DNA from: DASQZK01 sp963771005
GTDB taxonomy: Bacteria > Bacteroidota > Bacteroidia > Bacteroidales > GCA-2748055
Length of the DNA stretch: 64,000 nucleotides
Assembly (NCBI GenBank): GCA_963771005.1
Contig: CAVYRO010000006.1
Location: 186,001-250,000, forward strand
Reading direction: 5' to 3'
Positions within the stretch are counted from its first letter, which is position 1. Each line of letters begins with the position of its first letter. The position numbers and the translations under genes were made by a program. The notes below the pieces were generated by a model. The model worked only from the letters and a program-made list of their open reading frames with translations. It did not search any database and had not been told where the DNA came from. Shown here piece after piece: positions 18,931-28,770 of the stretch.

Positions 18931-20250
18931 TTACATGGTGGCACTATCCTCATCGAACATGTCAGTGATGACATTCTTCAGTGACTCGAATATCTTGCCC
19001 CCGGAGAGGAATTTCTTCTCCCTGTTTTTCACTTCGGTTTCGGGTACGGGTTCCTCTTCATGTTCTGCGGTAGTTGTCTTTTCATTATTTTCAGAAAGAT
19101 ACTCGTAACCCTTAAGCAGCAATCCGATACTCGTGGAATACATGGGTTGGTTTACCTCTTCCAGGACCTCGGCAACAAGCCGCTCATTGGGGTAACCGAT
19201 CCTGACATCCATTCCGGTTTTAAATTTTACAAGCTGCGGAAGATGCCTCAGCATGGCACCGCCGCCGGTCAATACGATGCCGGCTGCCAGCTTATCCATA
19301 AAGCCGGAATTTTCGATCTCGTACATTACGGCATCAATGATCTCTTCCATCCTGGACTGGATGATGTAGGCCAGGCTTTTAAAGCTTATCTCCTTGGGAT
19401 CGCGGCCGCTGATTCCGGGGATCGTAACCACCTTGTCTTCCTGGGCCAGGTCACCCAGGGCCGATCCGAACTGCACCTTCAGTGATTCAGCCTGGCGCTG
19501 GAGAATGGAACAACCTTCCTTGATGTCGCGGGTGACAACATTGCCTCCGAACGGAATGACAGCGGTATGCCGGATGATATCATCATAATATACGGCCACA
19601 TCCGTGGTTCCGCCGCCAATATCGACGAGAGCCACGCCGGCTTCCTTCTCATCACTGGTCAGCACCGCTTCACTCGAAGCAAGGGGTTCGAGTATGAGCT
19701 GTTTTACATTCAGGCCGACCCGGTTAATGCATTTTTCAATATTACGCGCCGAAGCGATCTGGCCTACTACGATATGAAAATTTGCCTCCAGCCTTTTGCC
19801 TGACATCCCCACCGGATTCTTCACCCCTGTTTCGCTGTCTACAATGAAGTTCTGAGGAAGGACGTGGATGATCTCCTCCCCGACATCGACAGGTATTTTG
19901 TACATGTCTTCAACGAGTTTCTGAATGTCTTTCTTTGTGATCTCATCCTCATAGGAATCCCGGTTAATGTACCCGCGGTTCCGGATGGATTTGATATGCT
20001 GCCCGGCGATGCCGACGAAGGCATCCGTGAAGCGGATGCCGGCCATATTCCTGGCATCCCGGACTGTGGATTCGATCGCATTCACCGTTTCCTCTATATT
20101 CAGAACGACTCCCCTTTTCACCCCCTTGGAAGCGGTCCTGCTCATGCCCAGCACTTCAAGGCGCTGATTTTCGTTGATCCGGCCAACGATCGTTACGATC
20201 TTGGTTGTACCAATGTCAATTGCCGCAACAATTTGATCTTTTTGTGCCAT
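18931..20250 (-). CDS. ftsA: Cell division protein FtsA
   Basis: This actin-like ATPase tethers FtsZ to the membrane. Phosphate-1 motif AIDIGTTKIVTIVG lies near residues 10-23, and ALVDIGGGTTDVAVY and IVLTGGGAMLRHLP are the later ATP-site motifs. The 1C domain lies in between. At 439 residues the C-terminus has an acidic linker (TTTAEHEEEPVPETEV) and a short amphipathic end, FESLKNVITDMFDEDS, which could be the membrane-targeting helix. It starts 4 bases after the ftsQ stop, so translation is probably coupled. Confidence 0.96.
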   Translation of the reverse strand: MAQKDQIVAAIDIGTTKIVTIVGRINENQRLEVLGMSRTASKGVKRGVVLNIEETVNAIESTVRDARNMAGIRFTDAFVGIAGQHIKSIRNRGYINRDSYEDEITKKDIQKLVEDMYKIPVDVGEEIIHVLPQNFIVDSETGVKNPVGMSGKRLEANFHIVVGQIASARNIEKCINRVGLNVKQLILEPLASSEAVLTSDEKEAGVALVDIGGGTTDVAVYYDDIIRHTAVIPFGGNVVTRDIKEGCSILQRQAESLKVQFGSALGDLAQEDKVVTIPGISGRDPKEISFKSLAYIIQSRMEEIIDAVMYEIENSGFMDKLAAGIVLTGGGAMLRHLPQLVKFKTGMDVRIGYPNERLVAEVLEEVNQPMYSTSIGLLLKGYEYLSENNEKTTTAEHEEEPVPETEVKNREKKFLSGGKIFESLKNVITDMFDEDSATM

Positions 20251-20254
20251 AGTG

Positions 20255-21040
20255 TTATCTTTTAGTGCAGATTACTTGATTTTTATATTTCAGATTGATC
20301 ATTTCATAATTGTTCCAGCCTTCGTATTTCAGCCCTTCATTGTACAGGATCCTCAGTTTTTTAAATTTCTCTTCAAAATCCGTGGCATCTCCAAAAATGA
20401 TCTGGTGGGCACCGACACGCGGTATGAGTTCAAAATCCTGGTTCCTGTCAAAATAGATCTGGACGATCTGTCCATCCCAGAATGTATCGCCGGCAATGTA
20501 TTCCGCCAGTCTGGCCACCCCGTCCCATTCCGCATATTTCTCCCGTTCAGCCAGGTCCCCGAGCTTCCCTGCTTTTCTGAGGTCGGTATCCTCCGTGAAA
20601 TATCCGTTCGCAATGAGAATATGCGGAGAAAATTCTCCATGCGCCGGAAGGATGTAACCTTCATCATCGAGGTAATAGCTGTTCTGGGAGAGGGTGATGA
20701 CCCTGACAACCGGTTTGCGCTGCGTGATATCCACCTGCATCACACCGTCGATGCTGGCATAGATCTCTGCTTTCCGGATATAGGATTTCTTTAACAGGAG
20801 TTTCTCCAGCTCCCGGGTATTGATATCTTTCAAGGGATAACCGAGAATGTGATTACCGTCGCTCATAAGGATCTTTTCGATATCCGCCTTTTTGTAAAAT
20901 CCGCTCGACATGGTATCGAACAAATTGATCCTCAATTCACTGCAAACGGTTTTTGAATTACGCCCGGCCGTAAAACCGAGAGCAATGAACATGTATGCCG
21001 CAATGACTGCAAAGATCAATATGCTGAATATTTTCTTCAT
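20255..21040 (-). CDS. ftsQ: Cell division protein FtsQ
   Basis: This bitopic divisome protein bridges the cytosolic and periplasmic parts. One transmembrane helix lies at about residues 4-24. It is followed by a POTRA-like region (FYKKADIEKILMSDGNHILG to KPVVRVI) and the FtsQ beta domain with YYLDDEGYILP, a feature of the family. At 261 residues the length is usual. It overlaps murC by 4 bases (ATGA type), so its translation probably follows that of murC. Confidence 0.92.
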   Translation of the reverse strand: MKKIFSILIFAVIAAYMFIALGFTAGRNSKTVCSELRINLFDTMSSGFYKKADIEKILMSDGNHILGYPLKDINTRELEKLLLKKSYIRKAEIYASIDGVMQVDITQRKPVVRVITLSQNSYYLDDEGYILPAHGEFSPHILIANGYFTEDTDLRKAGKLGDLAEREKYAEWDGVARLAEYIAGDTFWDGQIVQIYFDRNQDFELIPRVGAHQIIFGDATDFEEKFKKLRILYNEGLKYEGWNNYEMINLKYKNQVICTKR

Positions 21041-22419
21041 CCTCTCATTTGCGTTAACAGGTTTTTCAGAGGTTCAACCCATTGGTCAATATCACCGGCT
21101 CCCATGGTCAGGAGAACAGGAGGGTCAAGTTCTTTTATAACCCCGGGCAGGTCCTCTTTTGAACACACGAGTTTTTTACCCGGGTTGCTGAGTTTATCAA
21201 GGATAATTTCCGGACCCACACCTTCAACAGGTTCCTCTCTTGCCGGGTAAATATCCAGGAGTATGACGTCGTCGAGAGCCGAGAGGCTTTCTGCAAAGGC
21301 GGGTGCAAAATCCCGCGTTCTCGTGTAAAGATGCGGCTGAAAAATCCCTGCCAGCCGTTTCCCCGGAAGAGCTTCCCGCACCGACGATATAAAGGCTTTC
21401 AACTCCTCGGGATGGTGCGCATAATCATCAATATATACACATCCCTGTTCCTCTATGATGATATCAAACCTTCTTTTTATCCCGGCATAGGTGAGGAGCC
21501 CTTTGCGGATGCCCTCTTCCCCGGCGCCGGAAAGCAGAGCCATGGCGGAAGCTGCCACTGCATTTTCAAGATTCACCTTCCCGTAAATCCCGAGGACAAG
21601 ATCGCTGATCACCATTTCAGGTGTTTCCAGGCTGAAGTGGTACCTGAATCCTTCCCTGCTTATACCGGTGGCCCGGAAATCTGCTTCTTCATCCAGTGAA
21701 TAGGTATACACCGTTGCCGGCAAACTACCCGTGAATTCCAGCCCTTTTTTCACCAGCAGGATTCCGCCCTCACGTATCTGGGATACAAACCGGCTGTAAG
21801 ATTCCACGACCTCGGCCCTGTTGCCGTATATATCGAGATGATCAGCGTCGGTTGCGGTAACTATGGCCATCTTTGGATGCAGGCTGAGGAAGGAACGGTC
21901 GTATTCATCCGCTTCGACAACGACACGTCCGGATCGTCCGGGGGATACATAATTCGTTCCCGCATTCTTGCTTATTCCCCCGAGAAATGCTCCGTATTCA
22001 ATTCCCGAAGCATACAGGATATGACTCAGCATACCGGAGATCGTCGTTTTACCATGGGTACCGGCAACAGCTATTACATCCATGTCATGTACGATAAGTC
22101 CGAGAGCCTCGGAACGCTTCATAATCCTGAACTGATGTTCACGGAAGTATTTCATTTCACGATGGTTCGCTGGCACGGCGGGGGTGTAAACGACGAGAGT
22201 TTCAGCGGAGGAGAGGAAGGGTGCGGGAAGCGCGGATATATCTTCGGTGAAATGAATGTTCATCCCTTCCTTCGTAAGCCTGTCGGTGAGCGGGGTGGAT
22301 ACCCTGTCATAACCGGCCACCTCAATCCCTGCAGAATGGAAATACCTTGCCAGGGCGCTCATCCCTATGCCGCCGATACCTATGAAACAGGCTCTTTTTA
22401 TGTCGTTAAACGCGGTCAT
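21037..22419 (-). CDS. murC: UDP-N-acetylmuramate--L-alanine ligase
   Basis: It adds L-Ala to UDP-MurNAc using ATP, in the cytosol. The N-terminal Rossmann motif FIGIGGIGMSALARY lies near 12-26. The ATP loop GTHGKTT lies at 120-126, followed by GGISKNAG, EADEYDRSFL and the late DDYAHHPEELKA. At 460 residues the length is normal. It overlaps murG by 4 bases upstream and ftsQ by 4 bases downstream, typical of a tightly coupled dcw operon. Confidence 0.96.
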   Translation of the reverse strand: MTAFNDIKRACFIGIGGIGMSALARYFHSAGIEVAGYDRVSTPLTDRLTKEGMNIHFTEDISALPAPFLSSAETLVVYTPAVPANHREMKYFREHQFRIMKRSEALGLIVHDMDVIAVAGTHGKTTISGMLSHILYASGIEYGAFLGGISKNAGTNYVSPGRSGRVVVEADEYDRSFLSLHPKMAIVTATDADHLDIYGNRAEVVESYSRFVSQIREGGILLVKKGLEFTGSLPATVYTYSLDEEADFRATGISREGFRYHFSLETPEMVISDLVLGIYGKVNLENAVAASAMALLSGAGEEGIRKGLLTYAGIKRRFDIIIEEQGCVYIDDYAHHPEELKAFISSVREALPGKRLAGIFQPHLYTRTRDFAPAFAESLSALDDVILLDIYPAREEPVEGVGPEIILDKLSNPGKKLVCSKEDLPGVIKELDPPVLLTMGAGDIDQWVEPLKNLLTQMRG

Positions 22420-23510
22420 ACCAGTTTAAATATCTCCTCCGCAATTTTTTTCGCTGCATCGGGTACAGCCATTTTTAAAATATTTTTTGACAATTCAGCC
22501 ATTTTCTTTTCATCCGCAAGGAGCCGCATACATTCATCCACAAGCTCCGCCTCTGCCTGGCCGTCGGATATGTGTACCGCGGCATTTTTTTCCACCAGCG
22601 CCAGTGCATTTTTCGTCTGGTGATCTTCGGCCACATTGGGTGAAGGCACCAATATCACGGGTTTGCCGGCGATTGCAAGCTCAGAGATGGTTCCTGCGCC
22701 TGCCCTGGAGATGATGACATCGGCAACTCCGAATGCAAGATCCATTTCCCGTATGAAGGGCAGGATCAGAATATTGTTCCCGGCCTTCCCGGTTGTCCTT
22801 TCCTTAATGCCATCGTAATAGGTCTTACCCGTCTGCCAGATCACCTGCACTATATCGCCAAAACGCTCCAGGTCTTTCTCAATGCTCCGGTTGATGGTTC
22901 GTGCGCCCAGGCTTCCCCCGATGATCAGCACTGTTTTCTTTCGGCCGTCGAGACCGAAAAATTTCAACCCTTCATCCCTTTTTCCCCGGCACCCGAGGAT
23001 GCCTGTCCTCACCGGATTCCCTGTGAAGATGATCTTTTCAGCCGGGAAATATTTCTCCATCCCTTCGTAGGCAACAAAAATCTTTGCCGCCTTTTTTGCA
23101 AGGAGCCGGTTCGTGACGCCGGCATAGGAATTTTGTTCCTGGATCACAACCGGGATACCCCTTCTGGCAGCCGCCCTGAGGATAGGCCCGCTGGCATAGC
23201 CCCCCACTCCTACCGCCAGGTCAGGTTTGTATTCCCGTATGATGCCTGCCGATTTTCGCACACTTCGCAAAAGCTTAAAAAAGAACGATGCATTCTTCCA
23301 TAGTTTCTTCCTGTGAAACCCGGCCACGGGAAGACCGATGACCTCGTAACCCGCTTCAGGGACCTTCTCCATCTCGATCCTCTTCTCAGCACCAACAAAG
23401 AGGATGGCCGTTTCCGGCCTAAGCTCCCTGATTGCACCCGCAATGGAGATCGCCGGGAAAACATGTCCGCCCGTACCCCCTCCGCCCAGTATGATCCTGT
23501 CAGCCTTCAT
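22416..23510 (-). CDS. murG: Lipid II synthase MurG (GlcNAc transferase)
   Basis: It transfers GlcNAc from UDP-GlcNAc to lipid I at the inner face of the membrane. The glycine-rich loop GGGGTGGHVFPA lies at 9-20. The second loop GGSLGARTINR and the donor-site segment SRAGAGTISELA follow in order. At 364 residues the length is normal. It overlaps ftsW by 11 bases and murC by 4. Confidence 0.96.
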   Translation of the reverse strand: MKADRIILGGGGTGGHVFPAISIAGAIRELRPETAILFVGAEKRIEMEKVPEAGYEVIGLPVAGFHRKKLWKNASFFFKLLRSVRKSAGIIREYKPDLAVGVGGYASGPILRAAARRGIPVVIQEQNSYAGVTNRLLAKKAAKIFVAYEGMEKYFPAEKIIFTGNPVRTGILGCRGKRDEGLKFFGLDGRKKTVLIIGGSLGARTINRSIEKDLERFGDIVQVIWQTGKTYYDGIKERTTGKAGNNILILPFIREMDLAFGVADVIISRAGAGTISELAIAGKPVILVPSPNVAEDHQTKNALALVEKNAAVHISDGQAEAELVDECMRLLADEKKMAELSKNILKMAVPDAAKKIAEEIFKLV

Positions 23511-24669
23511 CGCTTTCCGTTTCGGTTTCTTCCCGTTTTTTCATGTCCTCCTCAACTCCCCAGCTCACGCTGAGCACAACACCCAGGGCAATGGAGGTGA
23601 AAAGGACCGATGATCCGCCGCTGCTTATATAAGGCAGCGGCTGACCTGTGACCGGCACGAGGTTCACTGCTACGGCCATATTCACCAGTGCCTGGAACAC
23701 AATGATCAGGCACAGACCTATGGCCACCAGCGCCGAAAAGGTGCGGCTGCTCCTTCGAACGATCAATCCCGCCCTGAAGAGTAGCCACAGATAAAGGGCC
23801 AGTACCACGAGACCTCCGATCAGTCCGTATTCTTCTATAATAATGGCATAGATAAAATCAGAATTTGCCTGCGGCAGCTTTTCCTTCTGAATGCTGTTGC
23901 CGGGTCCGCGGCCAAAAATACCCCCGTTGACGATGGCCACCTTCGCACGGTTGACCTGGAAATTGTTGACGCTTTCGTCTGCGCTGTTCCTGAAATTCTC
24001 GATCCTGTTCTCCCAGGTGCCTGCACGGCCCTTAACATTCAGCAGCTTCATTCCCTGCATGAAAAGGAAGAACATAAGCGCCGCCCCGGCAAAAGTCAAC
24101 AGGAGAAAACGAACGGGGATCCGCCCTACAAACATCAGGATCATGCTCGTAACGAGAAGGATGGCCGCGGTAGAGAAATTCGCGGGAAAGATGAGGATAC
24201 AGACCAGGAGGATAGCCCCGAGGAGCGGCAGGTATGTTTCCCGCAGGTTGTTCAGCTTGTCCTGCTTGTGCGAAAGTATCCTGGCCACATACATGATCAG
24301 GGCGATTTTTGCGAAGTCGGAAGGCTGAATGGTGAAACCGGTGCCGGGAACATCCAGCCAGCGCCGGGCCGCATTCACATCCCTTCCCGTGAGTAAGGTC
24401 ACGAGGAGAAGCGGGATGGCCATGAAGAAGAACAATTGCGAAAGCCGGGAGAAATACCGGTAGGGAATATGATGGGTGATCATGACAATGAACAAACCCA
24501 TGAAAAGTATGATCATCTGTTTCACCAGGAAGTATACGGTGCTACCGCCCTGCCTGTGAATGGCAAGCGATTGCGAAGAACTGTAAACCGCCAGCAGCGA
24601 AATGACCGACAGCAGGATGATCACCATCCAGATAACCTTATCACCCTTTATGTACCTGATTTTATTCAT
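23500..24669 (-). CDS. ftsW: SEDS peptidoglycan polymerase FtsW
   Basis: This septal glycosyltransferase of the SEDS family has about ten transmembrane helices. Family motifs are visible: GRDVNAARRWLDVPG, GFTIQPSDFAKIALIMY and GRGPGNSIQKEKLPQANSDF. The late VTGQPLPYISSGGSS marks the conserved C-terminal loop. At 389 residues it fits FtsW. It works with the penicillin-binding protein encoded upstream. FtsW rather than RodA is chosen from its place in the dcw cluster. The N-terminus has a short basic stretch before the first helix. Confidence 0.93.
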   Translation of the reverse strand: MNKIRYIKGDKVIWMVIILLSVISLLAVYSSSQSLAIHRQGGSTVYFLVKQMIILFMGLFIVMITHHIPYRYFSRLSQLFFFMAIPLLLVTLLTGRDVNAARRWLDVPGTGFTIQPSDFAKIALIMYVARILSHKQDKLNNLRETYLPLLGAILLVCILIFPANFSTAAILLVTSMILMFVGRIPVRFLLLTFAGAALMFFLFMQGMKLLNVKGRAGTWENRIENFRNSADESVNNFQVNRAKVAIVNGGIFGRGPGNSIQKEKLPQANSDFIYAIIIEEYGLIGGLVVLALYLWLLFRAGLIVRRSSRTFSALVAIGLCLIIVFQALVNMAVAVNLVPVTGQPLPYISSGGSSVLFTSIALGVVLSVSWGVEEDMKKREETETESDEG

Positions 24670-24702
24670 TGTCTTCGACCGGGTGTTCCGGCCCGTTTAT
24701 TA

Positions 24703-26049
24703 TTAAAGTTCCCTCACCGAATCCTTGAACTGCCTTCCCCTGTCCTCGTAATTCTCAAAGAGGTCAAAACTGGCACATGCCGGGGAAAGGAGAACGGTAT
24801 CCCCTTTCTCGCCGTAGTGATATGCTTTTCTCACCGCTTCGTGCATCGAACTGGTCTCTGTAATATTCTCCACAATGCCTTCAAAAGCTTTCAGCAGCTT
24901 TGAATTATCCTTCCCCAGGCATATTAAAGCTTTCACCCTGTCTTTTACAAGGGGCATCAGCGTCTCGTAGTCATTCCCCTTGTCGGTTCCGCCGGCAATC
25001 CAGATCACGGGAGTATTCATACTTTCAAGTGCATACCATGTCGAATTGACGTTCGTGGCTTTGGAATCGTTAATGAATTCTATCCCATGGACTTTCAGAA
25101 CGGGCTCCAGCCTGTGCTCCACGCTCTGGAAATCCATCAAAGCTTCCCGTATAACTTCCTTCCGGATCTTCAGGACATTCCCCGCAATTCCCGCCGCCAT
25201 GCTGTTATAGGTATTGTGCCTGCCACGCAATGCCAGCTCGTTCACCGACATTGAAAAATCGACATCCTCGAACTCGATACGCATGAAATCCTCTTCATCC
25301 ACCCAGGCAACATCATCCGCCTTCTTCTGGAAAGCATACGGGAGTTGCCTTGCCTTAGAGACGATCCTCTCCAGCTCCTTGATCGTGATCTCATCATCGG
25401 AGCAGAAAACAAAATATTCATCCTCGGTCAGGTTCTGGGTGATCCTGAACTTGGAATCCACGTAATTCTGAAGGTTGTAATCGTACCGGTCGAGATGGTC
25501 GGGGGTGATATTCAGTAAAATGGCAATGTCGGCTTTGAACTCATACATCCCATCGAGCTGGAAACTGCTTATTTCAAGGACATAATAATCATATTCCTCG
25601 GTGGCAACCTGGTAGGCAAAACTTCTGCCGATGTTTCCGGCAATTCCTGCATTCAGACCGGCTTTCCTCATCATATGATGGATGAGCGAAGTTGTTGTCG
25701 TTTTCCCGTTGCTTCCTGTAATGCATATCTTACGGGCGCTGGTGAATTTTCCCGCAAATTCGATCTCCGAGATGATCTTTATTCCCTTCTTCCGTATCAA
25801 CTGGATCATCGTTGAACTTTCCGGGATTCCCGGGCTTTTTATCACCGCGTCTGCGTTGAGGATCAGTTTTTCGGTATGCCTGTTTTCTTCATACGGAATT
25901 TCGTACGCATCAAGCATCTCCTTATAGCGGGATTTTATTTTACCGTGATCGGTAACGAACACGTCAAAACCCTGCTTCCGGGCCAGGATGGCGGAACCTG
26001 TTCCGCTTTCCCCGGCTCCGAGTATCACTATTCTCTGTAACTTTTCCAT
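24703..26049 (-). CDS. murD: UDP-N-acetylmuramoyl-L-alanine--D-glutamate ligase
   Basis: It adds D-Glu to UDP-MurNAc-L-Ala. The ATP loop GSNGKTT lies at 112-118. ILNITPDHLDRYDYN and INDSKATNVNSTWYALES match the MurD signature, and the protein ends VLLSPACASFDLFENYEDRG. At 448 residues the length is normal. It lies between mraY and ftsW with 18 and 33 bases of spacing. Confidence 0.96.
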   Translation of the reverse strand: MEKLQRIVILGAGESGTGSAILARKQGFDVFVTDHGKIKSRYKEMLDAYEIPYEENRHTEKLILNADAVIKSPGIPESSTMIQLIRKKGIKIISEIEFAGKFTSARKICITGSNGKTTTTSLIHHMMRKAGLNAGIAGNIGRSFAYQVATEEYDYYVLEISSFQLDGMYEFKADIAILLNITPDHLDRYDYNLQNYVDSKFRITQNLTEDEYFVFCSDDEITIKELERIVSKARQLPYAFQKKADDVAWVDEEDFMRIEFEDVDFSMSVNELALRGRHNTYNSMAAGIAGNVLKIRKEVIREALMDFQSVEHRLEPVLKVHGIEFINDSKATNVNSTWYALESMNTPVIWIAGGTDKGNDYETLMPLVKDRVKALICLGKDNSKLLKAFEGIVENITETSSMHEAVRKAYHYGEKGDTVLLSPACASFDLFENYEDRGRQFKDSVREL

Positions 26050-26067
26050 TACCCTCCCCTTTTGTTT

Positions 26068-27312
26068 TTACCTTATCTTTAGTGTTACAATGGTTACCAC
26101 CGCCAGGAGGATCCCCACGATCCAGAACCTGGTGACGATCTTAGCCTCAGGATATCCCTTCATCTGATAATGATGATGAAGGGGGGACATCCTGAAAATT
26201 CTCCTGCCTTCACCGTATTTCTTTTTGGTGTATTTGAACCAGCTTACCTGGATCATCACCGAGAGACTCTCCACCAGGAAGATCCCACAAAGGATCGGGA
26301 TGAGAAGCTCTTTCCGGATGATGATGGCAAATACCGCAATGATCCCTCCGATGGACAGGCTGCCCGTGTCGCCCATGAATACCTGTGCAGGGTAAGAGTT
26401 ATACCATAGAAAGCCCACAGTTGCCCCAATGAAGGCGCTGGCAAATATCACAAGTTCCCCTATGTGGGGTATATACATGATATTTAGATAGTCGGCGATT
26501 ATCGTGTTACCCGAGACATAGGCCAGGATCCCCAGCGTTGTCCCTATGATCGCCGCTGAACCCGTAGCCAGCCCGTCAAGACCGTCGGTCATATTTGCAC
26601 CGTTGGAAACCGCCGTTACGATGAAGATCACGATGAGCACAAATATGATCCAGGCATATTCCCTGGCTTTGTCTTTCATGAACCACACCAGCCAGGAATA
26701 ATCGAATTCGTTGTTTTTCAGGAACGGGATAGTCGTCAGCGTTGATTTGGTTTCCTCAATCTTATAGTACCTGCCATTTTCCACGAGTACGGGAGCATCG
26801 GTTTCGACGGCTTCCATCACCGAAATTCTTTGTTTTTCCCTTATCGTCACATCATGGCTTAGATAGAGCACTATGCCAACCATCAGTCCGAGACCCACCT
26901 GCCCGAGCACCTTGAACCAACCTGCAAGACCCTGCTTGTTCTTCCGGTACACCTTGATATAATCGTCGAGGAACCCGATGAACCCCAGCCATACCGTAGT
27001 GAGCAGCATGATCTGGATGTAGACGTTCGCCAGGTCTCCGAAGAGCAGCGTCGGGATGAGGATGGATGCCAGGATGATAAGCCCTCCCATGGTCGGGGTT
27101 CCCGTCTTCTCCATTTGCCCGTGAAGTCCCAGGTCCCTCACGGTTTCACCTATCTGCTTCCTTTGAAGAACGCGGATGATGCTCCTTCCGAACACCATGG
27201 AGATGGCCAGGGAAGTGATAACGGCAATAGCCGAGCGGAAGGAGATATAGTGGAACACTCCCGCACCCGGAAAATCAAGCTTATCAAGATATTCAAACAA
27301 ATAGTAAAGCAT
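26068..27312 (-). CDS. mraY: Phospho-MurNAc-pentapeptide transferase
   Basis: It makes lipid I by moving phospho-MurNAc-pentapeptide to undecaprenyl phosphate. It is a polytopic membrane protein. Signature regions are TPTMGGLIIL, the Asp-rich GFLDDYIKV, NGANMTDGLDGLA, FMGDTGSLSIGG and the HHHYQ motif in SPLHHHYQMKG. At 414 residues it is about 50 longer than E. coli MraY. The extra segment lies between helices at roughly residues 155-215, as in other Bacteroidota. It lies between murE and murD, 3 bases after murE. Confidence 0.96.
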   Translation of the reverse strand: MLYYLFEYLDKLDFPGAGVFHYISFRSAIAVITSLAISMVFGRSIIRVLQRKQIGETVRDLGLHGQMEKTGTPTMGGLIILASILIPTLLFGDLANVYIQIMLLTTVWLGFIGFLDDYIKVYRKNKQGLAGWFKVLGQVGLGLMVGIVLYLSHDVTIREKQRISVMEAVETDAPVLVENGRYYKIEETKSTLTTIPFLKNNEFDYSWLVWFMKDKAREYAWIIFVLIVIFIVTAVSNGANMTDGLDGLATGSAAIIGTTLGILAYVSGNTIIADYLNIMYIPHIGELVIFASAFIGATVGFLWYNSYPAQVFMGDTGSLSIGGIIAVFAIIIRKELLIPILCGIFLVESLSVMIQVSWFKYTKKKYGEGRRIFRMSPLHHHYQMKGYPEAKIVTRFWIVGILLAVVTIVTLKIR

Positions 27313-27315
27313 ATG

Positions 27316-28770
27316 CTATACATTTAAATATTGCCGTAATTTCTCCCTGTCATCAAAATGTTGTTTCACGCCTCTGATCTCCTGATAAGTCTCATGGCCT
27401 TTACCCGCCACCAAAATGATGTCCGTCATACCGGCGAAGGAACATGCCGCCCTGATGGCCTCATCCCTGTCGGTGATGAAAATGACCTTCTTCATATCCT
27501 CTGTGCTTAAACCCTCTTTCATATCGTTGAGAATAGCGGAGGGTTCCTCATCCCTTGGATTGTCGGAGGTGAGTATCACCCTGTCGCTAAGGGCAGCTGC
27601 TATCCTGGCCATTTCCGGACGTTTAGTTTTATCCCTGTTCCCTCCTGCCCCAACAACGGTGAAGATTCGCTCACCCGTTTTCCGGATCCCCCGTATGGTA
27701 TTCAGTACATTTTCCAGGGCGTCGGGGGTATGTGCATAATCCACGATGGCTGTGGGGCCGCCTTCCTTCCTTATCATTTCGAACCTGCCGTCGACAGAAC
27801 TGCATAAACTTACCTGCTGCATCAGCTCTCTCCGGTCAAAGCCGAGGAGGATCCCGGCACCGTAAACCGCCAGGATGTTATAGGCATTGAAAAGCCCCGG
27901 CAACCGTGTCCATAGTTCCGTATTATTCACCTGTAACAGATTTCCCTCAAGATGGCTTTCCATGACTTTTCCGTGGAAATCGGACATACTCTTTATGGCA
28001 TAGGTATGCACGGTGGCCTTTGTATTCTGCACCATGATCCGCCCATTACGGTCGTCGGCATTCACCAGTGCAAAAGCATCCCTGCCGAGGTTATCGAAGA
28101 ATGCTTTCTTTGCTTCCAGGTAGTCCCTGAAGGTCTTGTGATAGTCGAGATGATCATGGGTCAGGTTCGTGAAGATCCCCCCGCTGAAATGAAGTCCGGC
28201 GATCCTTTTCTGGTGGATGGCATGCGACGATACCTCCATAAAGACGAAGCCGCATCCCGCATCGGCCATCTCCCGGATTACCGATTGAAGCTGCACGGGA
28301 TCGGGTGTCGTATGTGTTGCCGGCCTCATTTTACCATCGAAACGCACGCTTACCGTGGAGATCAATCCCGCTTTGAATCCCAATCCTTCGGCCACCTGGT
28401 AAAGCAGGGATGCGACGGTTGTCTTTCCGTTGGTCCCGGTGACCCCGATAAGTTTCATTCCGGAAGAAGGATTGCCGAAAAAATTAGCGGCAATGACCGC
28501 CAGTGCCGCATGGGAATCCTCAACACATATATAATAAACGGTATTGACGATCTCCGCCGGGAACTCTTCGCAAACAATGATCTCCGCTCCCTGGCGGATC
28601 ACTGTGTCTATAAAATTATGCCCGTCGTCCCGGGTACCCCTCACAGCCACAAAAAGATCCCCCTTCCCGGCCTCACGCGAATCAAAGACAACCTTCCCTG
28701 ACAGCGCTTTTTTACCGCCACGGGTACCGGTTACCGTACAACCCTTCAGTATGTCATCCATATTTTTCAT
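27316..28770 (-). CDS. murE: UDP-MurNAc-tripeptide synthetase (meso-DAP type)
   Basis: It adds the third amino acid of the stem peptide. The ATP loop GTNGKTT lies at 112-118. The later motif SDNPRDEEP contains DNPR, the sequence known to select meso-diaminopimelate rather than lysine, so a DAP-type wall is predicted. HTPDALENVL and AGKGHETYQ close the domain. At 484 residues the length is normal. It overlaps the PBP gene by one base. Confidence 0.96.
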   Translation of the reverse strand: MKNMDDILKGCTVTGTRGGKKALSGKVVFDSREAGKGDLFVAVRGTRDDGHNFIDTVIRQGAEIIVCEEFPAEIVNTVYYICVEDSHAALAVIAANFFGNPSSGMKLIGVTGTNGKTTVASLLYQVAEGLGFKAGLISTVSVRFDGKMRPATHTTPDPVQLQSVIREMADAGCGFVFMEVSSHAIHQKRIAGLHFSGGIFTNLTHDHLDYHKTFRDYLEAKKAFFDNLGRDAFALVNADDRNGRIMVQNTKATVHTYAIKSMSDFHGKVMESHLEGNLLQVNNTELWTRLPGLFNAYNILAVYGAGILLGFDRRELMQQVSLCSSVDGRFEMIRKEGGPTAIVDYAHTPDALENVLNTIRGIRKTGERIFTVVGAGGNRDKTKRPEMARIAAALSDRVILTSDNPRDEEPSAILNDMKEGLSTEDMKKVIFITDRDEAIRAACSFAGMTDIILVAGKGHETYQEIRGVKQHFDDREKLRQYLNV